Below, piece by piece: positions 17,716-26,830 of a stretch of DNA of 52,212 nucleotides. The stretch covers positions 1 through 52,212 of the forward strand of contig CAMAUX010000037.1 in assembly GCA_945861435.1 (NCBI GenBank). Reading direction: 5' to 3'. The notes beneath the pieces were generated by a model. That model was not told the DNA's origin and did not search any database. It saw nothing but the letters and a program-made list of their open reading frames with translations. The stretch's first letter is position 1, and the number at the start of each line of letters is the position of its first letter. This DNA is from Chthoniobacter flavus (GTDB taxonomy: Bacteria; Verrucomicrobiota; Verrucomicrobiia; Chthoniobacterales; Chthoniobacteraceae). The position numbers and the translations under genes are program-made.

Positions 17716-20598
17716 ATGTCCGCACATCGCCTCCCCTCGGCCTGCGCGCTGCTTCTCGCCCTCGCTGCAACCCTGCACGCTGCAGATCCAGCAGGCATCG
17801 CCTTCTTCGAACAGAAGGTCCGCCCCGTCCTCGTCGAGCACTGCTACGGCTGCCACAGCGCAGATGCAAAAAAGCTACGCGGCAACCTCCACCTCGACTC
17901 CAAGGCCGGCTGGCAGAAAGGCGGCGACAGCGGCGAGGCGGCCATCATCCCGGGCGATCCAGAAGCCAGCCTCCTGATCCGCACCATCCAGCATCGCGAG
18001 CCCGACCTCGACATGCCTCCCAAGAAACCCAAGCTCCCCGATGCCCTCATCGCGGACCTGGTGAACTGGGTGAAGATGGGCGCTCCCGACCCACGCGATG
18101 GCGCGCAGCTCGAGGCGCGACGCGCCGACAAGTCCTGGTGGTCCCTCCAGCCCATCCCCACCCAGCTGCCACACAATAGCATCGACGCCTTCCTCTCCGC
18201 ACGCCTCGCCTCCGCAGGTCTCTCCCAAAATCCCCCCGCAGATCCGCGCGCCCTCCTCCGGCGCATGAGCTACGACCTCACCGGACTGCCGCCCACTCCG
18301 GACGAAGTGGACGCGTTCGTTTCCGCACACCGCACGGATGCAACGGCCGCCATCACCACGCTCATCGACCGCCTCCTCGCCTCACCGCGTTACGGCGAGC
18401 GCTGGGGACGCCACTGGCTGGATGTCGTCCGCTTCGGCGAGAGCAACGGCTTCGAGCGCAACTTCATCATCGACGACCTCTGGCCCTTCCGCGACTACGT
18501 CATCCGCTCGCTCAACGAGGACAAGCCGTTCAACCAGTTCATCACCGAGCATCTCGCAGGTGACGTCGTCGGCAAGGACAACCCCTCCGTCGAGGTCGGC
18601 AGCGCTTTCCTTGTCGCAGGGCCCTACGACGATGTCGGCAACCAGGACGCGGTCGCCCAGAAGAACATCCGTGCAGCCACCCTCGACGACATCATCACCG
18701 CCACCAGCTCCGCCTTCCTCGGACTCACGGTCAACTGCGCACGCTGCCACAACCACAAGTTCGACCCCATCCCGACCGAGGACTACTACCGCTTGCGCGC
18801 TGCCTTCGAAGGCGTCACGCACGGACGCAGGGTTCTCGCTTCAAAGGAACAACGCGACGCCTTCACCGCCGCCACGACGCCGCTCAACACCGAGCTCAAG
18901 TCTCTCGAGGCCGAACAGACCGCCCTCCACAAGGCAATCGAGACACGAGCAACAGACGCCTTCACCACCCGAAAGCCCACCCGGCCCAAAATCGACGAAA
19001 ACGGCACCAGCGAATCCTTCGATCCCGTGGAGGCGCAATCTGTCCGGTTCGTCATCCATGGGCTGACGGGCGACCACCAGCCCAGCACCAAGGGAAAGCC
19101 CGCCGGCTCATCCAACGGCAAGCTCACCGAGTTCCAAATTTGGAGCGCCGACGAACCCACGCGCAACGTCGCCCTCGCATCGCTCGGCACCCGCGCGGAG
19201 GGCGCCAAATCGGCCACTGCAGAGGATTTCCCAGAGGCCTACGGCCCGCAGTACTGCATCGACGGGGCGCTCGGTGAGGCATGGTTCATCGGCCGGCCTG
19301 CGATCCTGACCCTCACCTTTCCCAAGCCGGAAAAGATCCGTGGCATCACCTTCATCAACGCGCGCGGCGATCGGACCACCGAGGAAGGCAAGGTCCGCGG
19401 TTCCACCCCGTGCGAGTACGAGGTGCAGGTTTCCATGGATGGAAAGGACTGGCGCACCGTGGCCACCGACGAGGGGCGTGAGCCATGGACCCCGGCCCAC
19501 GGCATTGCAAAAGCCCGCGCGGAAGTCATCACGAAGGCGGAGCAGGAACAAATCGCGGCCCTTGAAAAGAAGATCACGGACCTGCAGGCAAGACTGAGCC
19601 GCGTTCCCAAGCTCCCCCAAGCCTGGGTCGGATCACACGCGCAACCCAAGGACGCCACCACCGTCCACAGGGGCGGCGACCCGATGAAGCCCGGCGATCA
19701 GGTCCTACCCGCGAGCCTCAACGTTCTGGACCGCGTCACACAACCCTACGCGTTGAAGTCGGATGCAGACGAGGGTCAGCGCCGACTCGCGCTCGCACAG
19801 TGGATCACCAGCGATGGAAACCCGCTGACCGCAAGGGTGCTCGCAAACAGGGTCTGGCAGCATCACTTCGGCACCGGCATCGTCGATACTCCCGGCGACT
19901 TCGGCTTCCTCGGCAGCAAGCCGGCGCATCCCGAACTCCTCGATTACCTCGCCACGCGGCTCATCGCCAACGGATGGCGGATCAAGCCCCTCCACCGCGA
20001 GATCCTCCTTTCCAAAGCTTACCAGCAGAGCGCCGCTTACCGTGGGGATGCTGCAAAGCAGGACAAGGACGCCCGCCTCCTCTGGCGCTTCCCGCCGCGC
20101 AGACTCAGCGCGGAGGAGATCCGCGACACCATGCTCACCGTCGCAGGCCGGATGCAGTTGGATCCCATGGGCGGCCCTGGATTCCGCCTCTACAAATTCA
20201 CCCAGAACAACGTCTCCACCTACCTGCCACTCGATGCCCACGGCCCGGACACCTACCGCCGTGCCGTATACCACCAGAACGCACGGGCCAGTGTGGTCGA
20301 CGTACTCAACGACTTCGACCTGCCGGACACCGCATTCGCAGCGCCGAAGCGCGCCAGCACCACCTCGCCCATGCAAGCGCTCACCCTGCTCAACCACAGC
20401 TTCACCCTCGACATGGCTGGCTCACTCGCCACCCGCATCGCATCCGGTGATCCTGTGAGGCAGGCCTACCGCCTCGCACTCCAGCGCCAACCAAGCGCGC
20501 AGGAACACGCCGCTGCATCCAGCCTCCTCGCTGCCCACGGCCCCGCTGCCCTCTGCCGCGCACTCCTCAACGCCAACGAACTGCTCTATCTGGAATAA
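17716..20598 (+). CDS. PSCyt1-DUF1549-DUF1553 protein with inserted F5/8C-like domain (PSD1 module 3)
   Basis: About 960 residues from ATG 17716, two bases after the DUF1501 stop, with a signal peptide ending near LHAADPA. The heme motif is CYGCH (43-47); CARCH (341-345) with NHKFDP marks DUF1549. Between DUF1549 and DUF1553 (about 440-600) is an inserted beta-sandwich of discoidin/F5-8C type (SNGKLTEFQIWSADEP; LTLTFPKPEKIRGITF; YEVQVSMDGKDW), usually carbohydrate-binding. It is followed by a coiled coil (IAALEKKITDLQARL). DUF1553 (about 660-950) closes with the LLNANELLYLE end. The inserted domain suggests the module is targeted to a glycan; the glycan is unknown. Confidence 0.88.
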   Translation: MSAHRLPSACALLLALAATLHAADPAGIAFFEQKVRPVLVEHCYGCHSADAKKLRGNLHLDSKAGWQKGGDSGEAAIIPGDPEASLLIRTIQHREPDLDMPPKKPKLPDALIADLVNWVKMGAPDPRDGAQLEARRADKSWWSLQPIPTQLPHNSIDAFLSARLASAGLSQNPPADPRALLRRMSYDLTGLPPTPDEVDAFVSAHRTDATAAITTLIDRLLASPRYGERWGRHWLDVVRFGESNGFERNFIIDDLWPFRDYVIRSLNEDKPFNQFITEHLAGDVVGKDNPSVEVGSAFLVAGPYDDVGNQDAVAQKNIRAATLDDIITATSSAFLGLTVNCARCHNHKFDPIPTEDYYRLRAAFEGVTHGRRVLASKEQRDAFTAATTPLNTELKSLEAEQTALHKAIETRATDAFTTRKPTRPKIDENGTSESFDPVEAQSVRFVIHGLTGDHQPSTKGKPAGSSNGKLTEFQIWSADEPTRNVALASLGTRAEGAKSATAEDFPEAYGPQYCIDGALGEAWFIGRPAILTLTFPKPEKIRGITFINARGDRTTEEGKVRGSTPCEYEVQVSMDGKDWRTVATDEGREPWTPAHGIAKARAEVITKAEQEQIAALEKKITDLQARLSRVPKLPQAWVGSHAQPKDATTVHRGGDPMKPGDQVLPASLNVLDRVTQPYALKSDADEGQRRLALAQWITSDGNPLTARVLANRVWQHHFGTGIVDTPGDFGFLGSKPAHPELLDYLATRLIANGWRIKPLHREILLSKAYQQSAAYRGDAAKQDKDARLLWRFPPRRLSAEEIRDTMLTVAGRMQLDPMGGPGFRLYKFTQNNVSTYLPLDAHGPDTYRRAVYHQNARASVVDVLNDFDLPDTAFAAPKRASTTSPMQALTLLNHSFTLDMAGSLATRIASGDPVRQAYRLALQRQPSAQEHAAASSLLAAHGPAALCRALLNANELLYLE

Positions 20599-20654
20599 CC
20601 CGGGCGCGCGCCCTCAGCCACTCCGCTGCAGCGTGCTCGAATAACCCAAACCCG

Positions 20655-22232
20655 CTAACCGCATTCCTGCGATGCGCTCCGCAACTGCGCGGCTTGAGCT
20701 CTGATCTCTCCGCGCTTTGTCTCATCGAGACGCCCAAGATTCCTCACCTGCATGGCCATCCTCTGGTTCTTCCGCAGGGTGTCCTCATGCTGGAGAAGGA
20801 AATCCCAGTACAACGTCGTGAACGGGCAGGCCTTCGCACCGGTGCTTTCCGCGGGATTGTATCGGCAGCCTGAGCAGTAATTGCTCATGCGCTCGATGTA
20901 CTTGCCCGTGGCGATGTAGGGCTTGCTCGCCATCAACCCGCCGTCCGCGTGCTGCGACATGCCGAGCGTGTTCGGCAGCTCCACCCACTCCACCGCATCC
21001 ACGTATACCGCAAGATACCATTCGTGCACCTCGCGCGGACGCACCCCAAGCATCAACGCATAAAGTCCGGTCACCATCAGCCGCTGAATGTGATGCGCAT
21101 ACCCCAGCCGCAGCGTCTGTCCCAACGCATCGCGCAAACACTCCATCTCCGTCTCCCCTGTCCAATAAAATGCGGGCAATGGCTGCTCCGCTCCGAGCGC
21201 GTTCATCTCCACGTAGCCCGGCATCTGCCGCCAGTAGATCCCACGCACATATTCCCGCCATCCAAGGATCTGCCGGATGAACCCCTCCACCCCCGCAAGC
21301 GGCGCGCGCCCCTGCTTCCATGCTTCCTCCGCAGCCACAATCACCCGGCGAGGATCGAGCAGCTTCACATTCATCACCGCGCTCAGACGGGAGTGAAATA
21401 GCCACGGCTCGCTCGTCCACATCGCATCCTGCCAGTCGCCAAAGTCACTCAACCGATGCGCAACAAAGTCCTCCAGTGCCTGCCCCGCCTCTTCCGCAGT
21501 GACCGGCCAGTCAAAAGCCGTGAGGTCCCCCGGATGCTCCGCAAATCGCTCGTTCACCACCGCGATCACCTCACGCGAGATTGCGTCCGGTTCAAACCGA
21601 CGCGGCGGCAGATGCAGCGGCGGGCCGCCTTTCCCAAAACTCTTCCGGTTCTCGCTGTCAAAGTTCCATGCGCCCCCCGCAGGCTTTCCTCCCTCCATCA
21701 GCACGCCATGCCGCTGCCGCATCTCGCGGTAAAAGAACTCCATGCGCAGCTGCTTCCGCCCCTCCGCGTGTGCCGCAAACTGAGCGTGACTGCAGAGGAA
21801 ATGACGGTCATCCCGCATCTCCAAAACAATGCCAGCCGCCGCTGCCGCCTCGCCAATCTCCGCCCGCACACTCCACTCCCCCGGCTCCGTCATGATCCAG
21901 CGTTCCGGCTTCAGCGACCCCGCGGATTCCAAAAGCGCAGCCGCAAACGTCTCGGCGTCGGAACTTCTGGACTCCCCGCCATCCAGCATCCATGCGCCTC
22001 CGGCCCTTCCCAGTTCGCGATAGATCACCCTCCGACCGTTCAACCTCAGCGCATCGCGAAAGTGCCGCATCGCGGACAGGAAAAATGCGATGCGCGGTTT
22101 GCTGCTCCACACCTTGCTGCTTTCGCCCGCCACCTCCGCCATCCAGATGGCATCGAGCGCCGGATCGAATCCGTCCAACGCGGCGGAATCAACATTGAGT
22201 TGGTCGCCAAGAATAATGATGAGGTTTCGCAT
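20655..22232 (-). CDS. phrB: (6-4) photolyase, Fe-S bacterial type (PhrB/DPRP family)
   Basis: 525 residues. The N-terminal Rossmann domain starts MRNLIIILGDQLN, typical of deoxyribodipyrimidine photolyase-related proteins. The C-terminal FAD domain holds four cysteines at C365, C453, C456 and C469. The spacing of 88, 3 and 13 residues equals that of the [4Fe-4S] ligands of Agrobacterium PhrB as I recall them. The YAHHIQRLMVTG segment contains the conserved histidine pair of (6-4) repair enzymes. It is therefore predicted to repair (6-4) photoproducts using light, FAD and probably a lumazine antenna. It is divergent from the photolyase-like gene at 22896, with a repeat element between them. 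Confidence 0.9.
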   Translation of the reverse strand: MRNLIIILGDQLNVDSAALDGFDPALDAIWMAEVAGESSKVWSSKPRIAFFLSAMRHFRDALRLNGRRVIYRELGRAGGAWMLDGGESRSSDAETFAAALLESAGSLKPERWIMTEPGEWSVRAEIGEAAAAAGIVLEMRDDRHFLCSHAQFAAHAEGRKQLRMEFFYREMRQRHGVLMEGGKPAGGAWNFDSENRKSFGKGGPPLHLPPRRFEPDAISREVIAVVNERFAEHPGDLTAFDWPVTAEEAGQALEDFVAHRLSDFGDWQDAMWTSEPWLFHSRLSAVMNVKLLDPRRVIVAAEEAWKQGRAPLAGVEGFIRQILGWREYVRGIYWRQMPGYVEMNALGAEQPLPAFYWTGETEMECLRDALGQTLRLGYAHHIQRLMVTGLYALMLGVRPREVHEWYLAVYVDAVEWVELPNTLGMSQHADGGLMASKPYIATGKYIERMSNYCSGCRYNPAESTGAKACPFTTLYWDFLLQHEDTLRKNQRMAMQVRNLGRLDETKRGEIRAQAAQLRSASQECG

Positions 22233-22374
22233 GAGCTGTATCCGTGGAGTGAAGGGGGAAAGACGGACGAGTTAAAGGCTGCTGGTTCAGCACAGAATAC
22301 CCCAACGCATCCGAAATCCCCCTCAATCCCGGAGCTCTCACTCCAAAGGCATAGGCAGTCCCGGATGGCACGCA

Positions 22375-22670
22375 GTTCAGGGCATCGGTCGTGCCTTGTG
22401 GAGGGCGCCCGGGCGAGCAAGAGGCGCTCGCAACTTCAGCATGCCGGGGGGATGACAGCCAACAACCGGTCGGTGTACGCCATCCGCAACGCGGATGGCG
22501 GGAACCACCGGATCACCGTTTCCCTCGCGACGCGCCCCGGCAGCGGGCGCGAGAAGGGCGATGATGCGAGGAAGAGTTGCCGGTCCCTATTCGCTCCACT
22601 ACTCGCACTCGTCTGCGCGCCATCGTCGGCCCCAAATCCCACGGCGAAGCCCTTTATCTAAGTGCCATTC
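22375..22670 (+). repeat. Long multi-hairpin repeat, copy A
   Basis: Starts GTTCAGGGCATCGGTCGTGCC and runs through CAACTTCAGCATGCC, the hairpin region with CGCCATCCGC/GCGGATGGCG arms, and the GCGGGCGCGAGAAGG block. A tail of about 110 bp ends GAAGCCCTTTATCTAAGTGCCATTC. It is nearly the reverse complement of copy B (28929-29215) over its whole length, tail included; other copies share only the head and hairpin part. It lies between the two divergent photolyase-type genes, so it sits in their promoter region. Terminal inverted repeats are degenerate here. Confidence 0.9.
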
Positions 22671-22895
22671 AGGCCTGTCCTCGCCCAATCTCTCGCCTCC
22701 CACCCATGCACCCATCATGAATCCATCGCAACCGCAGCAGCCCACCAACCGCCGCGCCCCGCGCGATCACGCCACCACCGCAGGCATCCCCTCCCTCCGG
22801 CATCCACGCAACGGCGCGCACTTCGGGGCAACGCACTCCTCCGATTCCCACCGGTCCTTACTTCGCAACCCCGGCATGTGCAACCACCCCTCCCG
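22671..22895. other. Leader region before photolyase-like gene
   Basis: 225 bases between repeat copy A and the chosen start at 22896. An open frame continues through it, but the residues are Pro/Arg/His-rich with no domain, so it is read as untranslated. No clear promoter motif was found. Confidence 0.4.
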
Positions 22896-24134
22896 ATGCC
22901 TCCCCTTCAGCCGCTGACACGCCACGACGCCCTCGCCTCATGGAGCGAATTCCTCCCCACGCTCGCCTCCTACGCAGGCGCCCGCAATCACGTGCAGACG
23001 GGCCACGGGAACGTGTCGCGTCTTGGCGCCAGCATTCGATTCCGGACACTGACCGAAGACGAGATCATCCAGACCACCCTCGAACGGCACACGTTCCGCG
23101 CGGCTGAAAAGTGGCTCCAAGAGGTCTGCTGGCGCCGCTACTGGAAGGGCTGGCTGGAAATGCGTCCGCAGGTCTGGTCGCAATGGCGTCGCAGGATCCG
23201 TTCGCTGCAGCAAACACTCCCCGCGGAAACACTGGCGCGCGCAGAGGCCGTCACAGCCGCCAGAAGCGGTGTCGCCTGCATGGACCGGATCGCGCGCGAA
23301 CTCGTCGACACGGGCTACCTGCACAACCACGCCCGCATGTGGTGGGCCAGCTTCTGGATCCATGCCGAACAGCTGCCATGGGAGCTGGGTGCAGACTTTT
23401 TCTTCAGGCACCTGCTGGATGCCGACCCCGCGAGCAACACCCTCTCGTGGCGCTGGGTCGCCGGACTCCAAACCGCCGGAAAGGCCTATCTCGTCCGCCT
23501 TTCCAACATCGAGAAATACGCACCGGATTACCTCGCCGCCGATGTATCGGGCGCCGACCGCATCGCCGACGGAGTGGTGACCGCGCACGTGCCGGAAGAC
23601 TTCTGCGATGTCACCAAACTCACACCCCCGCAGTATCCGACCTCCTTCCACCAAAACACCGTACGCACCGGATTGTGGCTGCATCCCGACGACCTCGCTC
23701 CCGAGAGCGGCCCTCTTTCCGGCCTCGCTCCAGCGGCGATCGCGGGCTGCATCAGCGACCGCGTTTACCGGGGCGTTTACCGACTCAGCAGCCAGCGGAT
23801 CGACTCCCTGCACACGGTGATCCGCGACGGACTGGCCCGGGCTGCGGCGCATTACGCGGCTCCCGCAGTGGTTGTCGATTCCGAGGACCCGGTGCAGGGA
23901 CTCGGCGCATGGGCGGGCGATCATGCACTCTCCGAGGTCGTCGCGTTCGCTCCCATGGTGGGACCGATCCACGACATGGTCCCGCGGCTCAGGCAGCACC
24001 TCGCATCCATCGGCACCCGTCTCACGCTCATCCGAAGGCCCTCGGACCAGATAGCGCTCGATTTCTCAACGGCGGGCTTCTTTCCCTTCTGGCAGAAAAT
24101 GAGCAGTCATCTCAGCACGCCCAGCCAGCAATGA
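22896..24134 (+). CDS. Photolyase/cryptochrome-like FAD-binding protein lacking an N-terminal antenna domain
   Basis: About 412 residues from ATG 22896. The photolyase FAD-binding fold begins almost at once: TFRAAEKWLQEVCWRRYWKGW, then TGYLHNHARMWWASFWIH (the conserved N-H-x-R-M helix), then DADPASNTLSWRWVAGLQTAGKAY, all FAD-contact segments (about 50-220). The usual preceding Rossmann antenna domain is absent. Instead, about 170 residues follow the FAD domain. They include GLWLHPDDL, a helix, PAVVVDS, and VVAFAPMVGPIHDMVPRLRQHL, resembling the strands and helices of an antenna domain placed at the other end. It is first of a plus-strand set with the renalase-like and membrane genes. Repair activity is not provable from sequence. 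Confidence 0.8.
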   Translation: MPPLQPLTRHDALASWSEFLPTLASYAGARNHVQTGHGNVSRLGASIRFRTLTEDEIIQTTLERHTFRAAEKWLQEVCWRRYWKGWLEMRPQVWSQWRRRIRSLQQTLPAETLARAEAVTAARSGVACMDRIARELVDTGYLHNHARMWWASFWIHAEQLPWELGADFFFRHLLDADPASNTLSWRWVAGLQTAGKAYLVRLSNIEKYAPDYLAADVSGADRIADGVVTAHVPEDFCDVTKLTPPQYPTSFHQNTVRTGLWLHPDDLAPESGPLSGLAPAAIAGCISDRVYRGVYRLSSQRIDSLHTVIRDGLARAAAHYAAPAVVVDSEDPVQGLGAWAGDHALSEVVAFAPMVGPIHDMVPRLRQHLASIGTRLTLIRRPSDQIALDFSTAGFFPFWQKMSSHLSTPSQQ

Positions 24135-24227
24135 AACCGCCCCGCGCAACGACACCCATCCCCCAATCCGCCCGAATCCCCTGCAGTGCAGGAACGGATC
24201 GGCGCCGCTCCGGATTCACAGCCCCCC

Positions 24228-25196
24228 ATGAATAAACCAATCCCCCACACCGCAGACGTGCTGATCATCGGCGCCGGCATGGCGGGGCTTTCGGCCGCGG
24301 CAGCCCTGCAAAAATCCGGGCGCAAAACCCTGATTGTCGACAAGAGCCGGGGCGTGGGCGGACGCATGGCCACGCGCAGGATCGAAGGCGCCACCTTCGA
24401 TCACGGAGCGCAGTTTGCCACCGCGCGCGACCCCCGTTTCGTTCAAGTCCTCGAAGAAGCCCGCGCAGCCGGGGCCGCCGTGGAATGGTGCCGGGGTTTC
24501 GATGGCCAGCCAGATGGGCACCCGCGCTGGAAGGGGGCGCCGGGCATGTCCTCACTCGCCAAACATCTCGCTGCGGGCATGGAAATCATCCACGGCAGGC
24601 AGGTCCTCGCACTGAGCCCGGCTGAGGACCATTGGATTGCCACCATGGCCGATGGAGAAACATGGTCTGCCGCAGCGGTAATCCTCACCGCGCCCGTTCC
24701 CCAATCACTGGCGATTCTCGAGGCGGGTGCAGTCACCCTGGAGCCGGCTCTCGAGAAGCGTCTTTCCTCCATTCAATATGAGCGCTGCATCGCCGTCATG
24801 GCGGTGCTGGACGGCCCCTCGCGGCTGCCTCCGCCGGGCGGCTTTGCACCGGCTGAGGGCCCGATCGCGTGGATCGCGGACAATCAGTTGAAGGGCATTT
24901 CGGCGGACCCCGCAATCACGCTGCACGCCACCCATGCGGTGAGTGTGGAGTGCTGGGATCACGACCGCGATGAGACAGCGCGCCGGCTGCTGGCCGCGGC
25001 GGCTCCATGGATCGGTGCCGGCATCAAGTCCTTCCATGTTCACGGCTGGCGCTACAGCAAGCCCCTCCAGACCGATCCGCTCCCGTGCGCACTCGTGCAA
25101 AACGCCCCCCCGCTCGTTCTTGCGGGAGACGCCTTTGGCGGACCTCGCATGGAAGGCGCGGCCCTTTCAGGCTGGGCCGCAGCCGCGCTGCTTTGA
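24228..25196 (+). CDS. Renalase-like FAD/NAD(P)-binding oxidoreductase
   Basis: 322 residues. The N-terminal dinucleotide motif VLIIGAGMAGLSAAAAL (about 10-26) is followed by VDKSRGVGGRMATRR (39-53) and FDHGAQFATARDP, the hallmark string of renalase-like amine-oxidase relatives. The C-terminal GDAFGGPRMEGAALSGWAAA completes the FAD site. Such proteins often lie beside photolyases in bacteria; they may recycle or supply reduced flavin or nicotinamide, but this is inference. ATG 24228 is chosen over 24186 because it starts just before the Rossmann strand. It lies 93 nt after the photolyase-like gene. Confidence 0.85.
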   Translation: MNKPIPHTADVLIIGAGMAGLSAAAALQKSGRKTLIVDKSRGVGGRMATRRIEGATFDHGAQFATARDPRFVQVLEEARAAGAAVEWCRGFDGQPDGHPRWKGAPGMSSLAKHLAAGMEIIHGRQVLALSPAEDHWIATMADGETWSAAAVILTAPVPQSLAILEAGAVTLEPALEKRLSSIQYERCIAVMAVLDGPSRLPPPGGFAPAEGPIAWIADNQLKGISADPAITLHATHAVSVECWDHDRDETARRLLAAAAPWIGAGIKSFHVHGWRYSKPLQTDPLPCALVQNAPPLVLAGDAFGGPRMEGAALSGWAAAALL

Positions 25197-25344
25197 TTGT
25201 CCCCCCACGGCATGCGAGCATTGCAAAAATGGAGGCCGGGGCATTTACCGAGATGAACGTGCAAGGATTCCCTGCCGTCATCGCGGCCCCGGTCGCCGCA
25301 ATCCGACGCTCAGCCGCCTCCATCACCCAACCTTTCACCCATCC

Positions 25345-26004
25345 ATGAACCTGTTTTTTTCATGCCATGCCGCCGCGACATGGGCCCTTGTGGGCCTGAT
25401 CTGGACCATCCAGCTCGTGCATTACCCGCTGTTTGCACAGGCAGCCGGGGAGAGCTTCAAAACCTATCATCAGCGCCACACCACACGGATCACTTGGATC
25501 GTCGCGCCACTCATGCTCGCGGAATCCCTCACGGCCATGGGACTTCTGATCGCGGGCTCCCGCGATCCATGGCTGCTCGCAAGCCTCGCCCCGCTCGCCT
25601 TCAACTGGCTTTCCACGTGGCGGGTGCAAATCCCCCTGCACGAAAAACTCGCCGCGGGCTTCGATCCCCGGGCGCATCAGCGCCTCGTCGCGACCAACTG
25701 GTGGCGCACCGCTGCATGGACCCTGCGCGGCATCAGCCTCCTGCTGGCGGCTCACGAGAGCTCAGCCCTGGCCAGTGCCGAGGCCCTTCGCGGGCTTGTT
25801 GCGCCGGCACCGTTCACTGCAGAACTTCACCTCCAGCCACACCGCCTCCCATTTCTTGCGCCATGTGAAGGGGCGCCCGCAGACCACGCAAATCTTGGAG
25901 GGAAGATCCCGCTTGTGAACGCCCCTCATGACGCCGTTTCTCCCGACCCCTCGCCCGGCAGTGGCGGCGCGCTCTCGTTCATCGCACGCAGGGACTTCAG
26001 GTAG
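25345..26004 (+). CDS. Small multi-pass membrane protein of the photolyase neighbourhood
   Basis: 219 residues as read. The first about 140 form roughly four membrane segments ([69 protein letters not shown]), with a conserved-looking HYPLF and [10 protein letters not shown] recognise the type from photolyase clusters but know no function. The last about 80 residues are not membrane-like. They run antisense through the entire DUF2256 gene and 79 nt into the DUF4130 gene, so the extension is probably either a recent loss of the original stop or non-functional. The N-terminal part is convincing, the C-terminal part doubtful. Confidence 0.65.
   Translation: MNLFFSCHAAATWALVGLIWTIQLVHYPLFAQAAGESFKTYHQRHTTRITWIVAPLMLAESLTAMGLLIAGSRDPWLLASLAPLAFNWLSTWRVQIPLHEKLAAGFDPRAHQRLVATNWWRTAAWTLRGISLLLAAHESSALASAEALRGLVAPAPFTAELHLQPHRLPFLAPCEGAPADHANLGGKIPLVNAPHDAVSPDPSPGSGGALSFIARRDFR
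25762..25929 (-). CDS. DUF2256 zinc-ribbon-like small protein
   Basis: 55 residues, starting [12 protein letters not shown]. It has a CxxC pair (C14, C17) in [15 protein letters not shown], and a second pair C37/C41 in [11 protein letters not shown], a metal-binding layout. This is the DUF2256 family, small proteins commonly found next to photolyase/cryptochrome genes; function unknown. Its ATG overlaps the stop of the DUF4130 gene (ATGA), so it is the last gene of the SRPBCC - radical SAM - DUF4130 - DUF2256 operon. It is entirely antisense to the C-terminal extension of the membrane-protein frame. Confidence 0.88.
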   Translation of the reverse strand: MRGVHKRDLPSKICVVCGRPFTWRKKWEAVWLEVKFCSERCRRNKPAKGLGTGQG

Positions 26005-26819
26005 GCATTGTCCGGCGCTGGCTTCGCGGGCCGTTCCGGGGTGCCGAGCATCCCCTTCACACGCACCCCACTTTCCGCAATAAGCCCCGCGATGAGCGGC
26101 GCTTCAGGCAGGTTCTTCCAATACTTCTTCGGCATCTCCGACTGCATCGCGCTGATTTTCAGCCGGGCCGGATTGAAGATGTTCCGGTAATAAGTCCGCC
26201 ACAGATCATCCAGCGCATCCGCGTCGGGTGCGCTGCCCTTCGGAACTCCGGGGCTGAACTGCAGGCGCCGCCCATCCCAATGCGCGCACTCATGCGGCGT
26301 CAGGATCGACCAGTCCATGCCCGCAAAGCGCTTTTCAAAAAACGGCGTCGCCAGCCGGACGATGCGATGGTCCGGCTCGAACCAAGCCATGAACTGCTCG
26401 CGGCCCGTCGCCTCATCCACCCCCACCAACCGAAAGCGGACAAAGGCGTGCATCTTGTGGATGTCACGCCGCACCGCCTTGCACCAGTCCTGCACCTGTC
26501 GCACATCGCGGTCCGTGGCGATGGAAAGCAGATGCCGCTCTCCGTCGGTCGTCACGCGCCACAGAAGCCGGTAAAGCAGGGCCCAGCGCCTTGCATCGGT
26601 GTGCGCCGCAGCCGTCCGCGCCATGTCCATAAAAGCCGGCGGTACCTTGATGGCGCGCCGCACCGAAGCCAGCCCACCGGAGTCCGCACCGGCAAACAAC
26701 GCAGCCTCCTGCGGATCTTCCGTCCACAACACCTCGTCGGGCCCCACACCCTGCTCCAACAACCCACGAGCCGCATCCCGCCATGCCTCAAACTCCGGTT
26801 CGATGAGGACGGTGCGCAT
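25926..26819 (-). CDS. DUF4130 / TIGR03915-type putative DNA metabolism protein
   Basis: 297 residues. Recognised by [21 protein letters not shown] at the start and by [12 protein letters not shown] with [12 protein letters not shown], followed by [20 protein letters not shown]. This is the pattern of the protein family always seen with the radical SAM protein TIGR03916, and in some bacteria fused to a uracil-DNA glycosylase of the UdgX type. No glycosylase domain is attached here: the C-terminal residues end in a YFRNIF-like helix ([12 protein letters not shown]) and a short proline-rich tail. The reaction is unknown. It lies 11 nt after the radical SAM gene, and its stop overlaps the DUF2256 start. 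Confidence 0.86.
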   Translation of the reverse strand: MRTVLIEPEFEAWRDAARGLLEQGVGPDEVLWTEDPQEAALFAGADSGGLASVRRAIKVPPAFMDMARTAAAHTDARRWALLYRLLWRVTTDGERHLLSIATDRDVRQVQDWCKAVRRDIHKMHAFVRFRLVGVDEATGREQFMAWFEPDHRIVRLATPFFEKRFAGMDWSILTPHECAHWDGRRLQFSPGVPKGSAPDADALDDLWRTYYRNIFNPARLKISAMQSEMPKKYWKNLPEAPLIAGLIAESGVRVKGMLGTPERPAKPAPDNAYLKSLRAMNESAPPLPGEGSGETAS

Positions 26820-26830
26820 GCGGAAAAGGG

